From positions 62,001 through 126,000 of the forward strand of contig NZ_CP061291.1 of the NCBI RefSeq assembly GCF_018687455.1: 64,000 nucleotides of DNA. The letters are read 5' to 3'. This document shows, in pieces, positions 61,660-64,000 of the stretch; position 1 is the stretch's first letter, and every line of letters begins with the position of its first letter. The notes under the pieces are model-generated. The model searched no databases, was not told where the DNA came from, and saw only the letters and a list, made by a program, of their open reading frames with translations. The stretch comes from Polynucleobacter sp. TSB-Sco08W16. Lineage in GTDB: Bacteria > Pseudomonadota > Gammaproteobacteria > Burkholderiales > Burkholderiaceae. The position numbers were made by a program, and so were the translations under genes.

Positions 61660-62554
61660 GTAGTGGTAATCCAAGCGAGGCAGCCTTTTCAACGATAGTG
61701 TCATCATTGACCCAGGAAAAAAAATTACTTAATTTAACTGGAAATTTTTTGCAATTTTGTAATTCATTCCACTGGGATTTGGCATCTTTATATCCATAGT
61801 AGATTTCTTTAAATTCCAATTGTTTTTCATTGACATAGGCACGATGTTGAAAAATCAAGCCACGAGCCTCTGTTTCATCGTGTGAAAAAAAACCGCGTGC
61901 AATTACAGGACGAATTTTCCCACTGTAATCTCTCTCAATAAGCATTGGGGGCTCATGTGATGACCATATAAAGTGGGGCTTATAGCGCCATGTCCTCTGC
62001 CATTCAAATTGAGGGTTATTTCCGTATCCGAATCGGGTTGCAATAACTAATTCTGGACCGACATAAAAGTTACACCAGTAAAAAGCTCCATATTTGTTTG
62101 GGTTTTCTTCAAACATGGACAATGTCTCAAGAATCTGATTTCTAGACCAGAATTCATCAACATCAATTTCCCAAAGTAGACACTCCTTCTTTATTTTTTT
62201 TAGAGGAGCATTAATCATTTCTAGCTTGCCATTCCAAAATGCCCCATTTTCTTTTCTATAAACGGAAATATTGTTAGGATATTTTTTCTGCAGCTCATCA
62301 ATATAGTCAGTTGTGCCATCATTTGACAGTCCATTAAGGTGAAGGGAGGCAGGTATGGCGCCACCATTTTTAAGAGACCAAGAGGTATCGTTTTTAAGGT
62401 CAGCAACACCTTCAATAATATGCCAATGCCATTTAATCGATAATGAAGAAAAAGTTTCAATATGTTGTTCAATAAATGGGCGACCATTTAAAACGATCGT
62501 GAAGAAATGAATTTCCAAATTATTTTTTACCATGAGATTATTTTTTTGAAGCAT
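61652..62554 (-). CDS. Putative glycosyltransferase (GT-A-like)
   Basis: 300 residues. N-terminal IHFFTIVLNGRPFIEQHIETF resembles GT2-type enzymes. LNGLSNDGTTDYIDELQKK and the metal motif ECLLWEIDVDEFW near residue 131 follow. The C-terminal half (WRTWRYKPHFIWSSHEPP) may bind the acceptor. It is AT-rich. It ends overlapping the convergent 60853 gene. Function cannot be assigned beyond a probable role in glycan assembly. Confidence 0.7.
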   Translation of the reverse strand: MLQKNNLMVKNNLEIHFFTIVLNGRPFIEQHIETFSSLSIKWHWHIIEGVADLKNDTSWSLKNGGAIPASLHLNGLSNDGTTDYIDELQKKYPNNISVYRKENGAFWNGKLEMINAPLKKIKKECLLWEIDVDEFWSRNQILETLSMFEENPNKYGAFYWCNFYVGPELVIATRFGYGNNPQFEWQRTWRYKPHFIWSSHEPPMLIERDYSGKIRPVIARGFFSHDETEARGLIFQHRAYVNEKQLEFKEIYYGYKDAKSQWNELQNCKKFPVKLSNFFSWVNDDTIVEKAASLGLPLLN

Positions 62555-62632
62555 TCATTGGTCGATCTTCGGGGGCAGTGGAGCTGGATAGCCTTTAAGC
62601 AATAGTGAGATTATATGTTTACCAAGATTGAG

Positions 62633-63823
62633 CTAAGAGTTGTGAGAAATCAAAGCCTTCAATTCATTCAGATTAACCACATAATCCATGTCGTTCCCAT
62701 GCTGAGAGCCTAAGATCCATTTATACGATATCCCAAGGCTAGCACATAGGCTTAGATAGCAATGATTCACCCATTTCGGCGAATGGAGTTCAATAACTTT
62801 GCATGTTGGCGGAACAAACAGAAGATGAGTGCCTGCTGCGCCATGTGGGATAACAATAGATTCTGCCGCTCTAAAATAATTAATTTGGTCTTCTGCAGAA
62901 ATTTCACTCATGATTAGCTTTTCGTAGCCAAGCCCTTCTAGATAGCTGAAAATTTCATCCTCATTAGCAACCTGTCGATTGCTATCTATTCTTGAGATGT
63001 ATAAACGCTTTTTAGTATTGGCGGGCTTCATCATTCGATTTAGAAACTTATCCCTAAGCCAGTGCATGGCACCAGGATGCTGTGTTGGAGTAGACGGAAT
63101 TGATGGGAAGAAAAGATCCTCAATTTCAAATGACTCTCCGTTTGTAATGATTAATTTATTGTCAACCCCCATAAGTCTTAAAGTTGATTTTTGAAAGTCT
63201 GATAGTTGATCCCGTACTATGAGAGGAATATTTTTCAGCTCAGGCAAATCATCTAAACATTTAAGTCTTATCAAAGTTTCCATAACCCAGTGGTAGATAT
63301 TCTTGTCATTGGGTCTGACACTTAAATATATTGCAGGTATAGGGATTTTTTGAATCTTTTTATCAATCGAGTAAATTTTAATTCTTTGCTTAAGAGTCAA
63401 TAAGTTCTCGCCTTGGATCATACAAAGCGGATAGTTATGTTGACTAGGCCACTTGTTAAGCTGGTATTCAGCCCATCGCCTGTTTCCATAGCCCTCAGTA
63501 AGAGAAAGATTATTTCTCACTAAAATTAAAAGTGATGAATCTTTAATCATTACTTTTGTAAGGTGAGCCAAGATTGATCCACCAACCTCAACACCTTCTA
63601 TTAGATCATTGATCTTAAAGCCGCTATTAGTTGATGGAGTTTCAAAAAATAAACTATCTTCGGATGCATTGTGATGAAGTAATGCATCTTTTTCATTAAT
63701 TAAAGAGATGCATTCTTTGGAAAACATGGGTAAATATGTGTTTTCGTTTTGATATAAATCTGTCGCGCTATTTGCGCGACGACACCAAGATGATGTCTCA
63801 ATAAACTCGAATATATTGACCAT
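62633..63823 (-). CDS. Family 61 glycosyltransferase (DUF563-type)
   Basis: 396 residues. The GT61 domain (about 155-380) begins PAIYLSVRPNDKNIYHWVMETLIRL, continues with RLYISRIDSNRQVANEDEI, and has the signature RAAESIVIPHGAAGTHLLFVPPTCKVIEL near the C-terminus. N-terminal 150 residues are variable. GT61 proteins transfer xylose, GlcNAc and other sugars to polysaccharide or protein. The sugar here is unknown. It and the preceding GT are both leftward. Confidence 0.85.
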   Translation of the reverse strand: MVNIFEFIETSSWCRRANSATDLYQNENTYLPMFSKECISLINEKDALLHHNASEDSLFFETPSTNSGFKINDLIEGVEVGGSILAHLTKVMIKDSSLLILVRNNLSLTEGYGNRRWAEYQLNKWPSQHNYPLCMIQGENLLTLKQRIKIYSIDKKIQKIPIPAIYLSVRPNDKNIYHWVMETLIRLKCLDDLPELKNIPLIVRDQLSDFQKSTLRLMGVDNKLIITNGESFEIEDLFFPSIPSTPTQHPGAMHWLRDKFLNRMMKPANTKKRLYISRIDSNRQVANEDEIFSYLEGLGYEKLIMSEISAEDQINYFRAAESIVIPHGAAGTHLLFVPPTCKVIELHSPKWVNHCYLSLCASLGISYKWILGSQHGNDMDYVVNLNELKALISHNS

Positions 63824-64000
63824 ATTATTTTTATTGACGTATTTTTATTAATTCTAAGAAGCTTTTTGAAAATAAAGTATACGATGGTAGAGGGCAATAA
63901 ATGCCAAGAAGACCGATTGATATTTGATGCATAGAAGCCCTGCATTGGTTGGTGGTCAGATTACAAGCTAGCTATTCAGAAAAAGATAGCAGATAGAATT
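63824..64000. other. Window edge without recognisable gene
   Basis: The last 177 nt are AT-rich. A minus-strand frame from 63945 to 63700 overlaps the GT61 start in another frame and has no family features, so I treat it as chance. The region could hold the GT61 promoter, but no clear -35/-10 pair is seen. Confidence 0.4.

Noticed and set aside
63700..63945. 81-codon minus-strand frame at the window end
   Set aside because: It overlaps the N-terminus of the GT61 gene in another frame and shows no family signature or ribosome-binding site.

Overview
The window looks like a chromosomal segment from a small-genome betaproteobacterium of the Burkholderiaceae, most like Polynucleobacter. This is inferred from gene order (S10-spc-alpha ribosomal block; ponA/pilQ/aroK/aroB; gltBD-mlaFEDACB-ABC exporter-ibaG-murA-his-hinT-tatABC; petABC-sspAB), moderate base composition and very tight packing. 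Genes often overlap by 1-8 nt and no gene-free stretch exceeds about 200 nt. No species-level marker such as 16S rRNA is present.

Layout. 1-9651: end of the S10 operon (rplP', rpmC, rpsQ), then the spc and alpha operons (rplN to rplQ with secY, infA, rpmJ and rpoA), closed by an intrinsic terminator. 9673-16698: housekeeping genes (cutA, dsbD, a MOSC protein, hemB, engB, a dihaem cytochrome c4, lysA, lptM, cyaY). 16707-20124: a leftward operon aroB-aroK-mini-secretin-membrane protein, which stands where other proteobacteria carry the pilMNOPQ/hofMNOPQ operon. 20265-23420: ponA (PBP1A), then a REP-associated tyrosine transposase (RAYT) with palindromic REP-like DNA. 23503-29750: glutamate synthase gltB-gltD. 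29761-36807: Mla phospholipid transport genes, an ABC-2 exporter, ibaG and murA. 36828-43699: histidine biosynthesis, complete except for hisZ and a histidinol-phosphatase, with hisC alone inverted. 43712-45623: hinT and tatABC.

45620-55118 is more variable: a Sel1-type repeat protein, a highly expressed-looking porin, and three large TPR-glycosyltransferase genes (one GT9-like, two GT41/OGT-like). 55129-59673 returns to core genes: mscL, the cytochrome bc1 genes petABC, and sspA-sspB. A tRNA-Thr(UGU) at 59691 marks the change to a visibly AT-rich stretch with four glycosyltransferase-type genes in mixed orientation, which is probably the edge of a surface-polysaccharide island.

How the parts connect. 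Respiratory maturation genes (DsbD, cytochrome c4, bc1, Tat for the Rieske protein) and envelope genes (PBP1A, MurA, Mla, LptM, porin, MscL, glycosyltransferases) dominate outside the ribosomal block. The observations most worth following are the reduced pilus/competence operon with a possible composite inner-membrane protein, the single-gene inversion of hisC, the RAYT/REP unit in front of gltB, the TPR-glycosyltransferase trio, and RNA-structure candidates in front of rplN, rpsD and mlaF.
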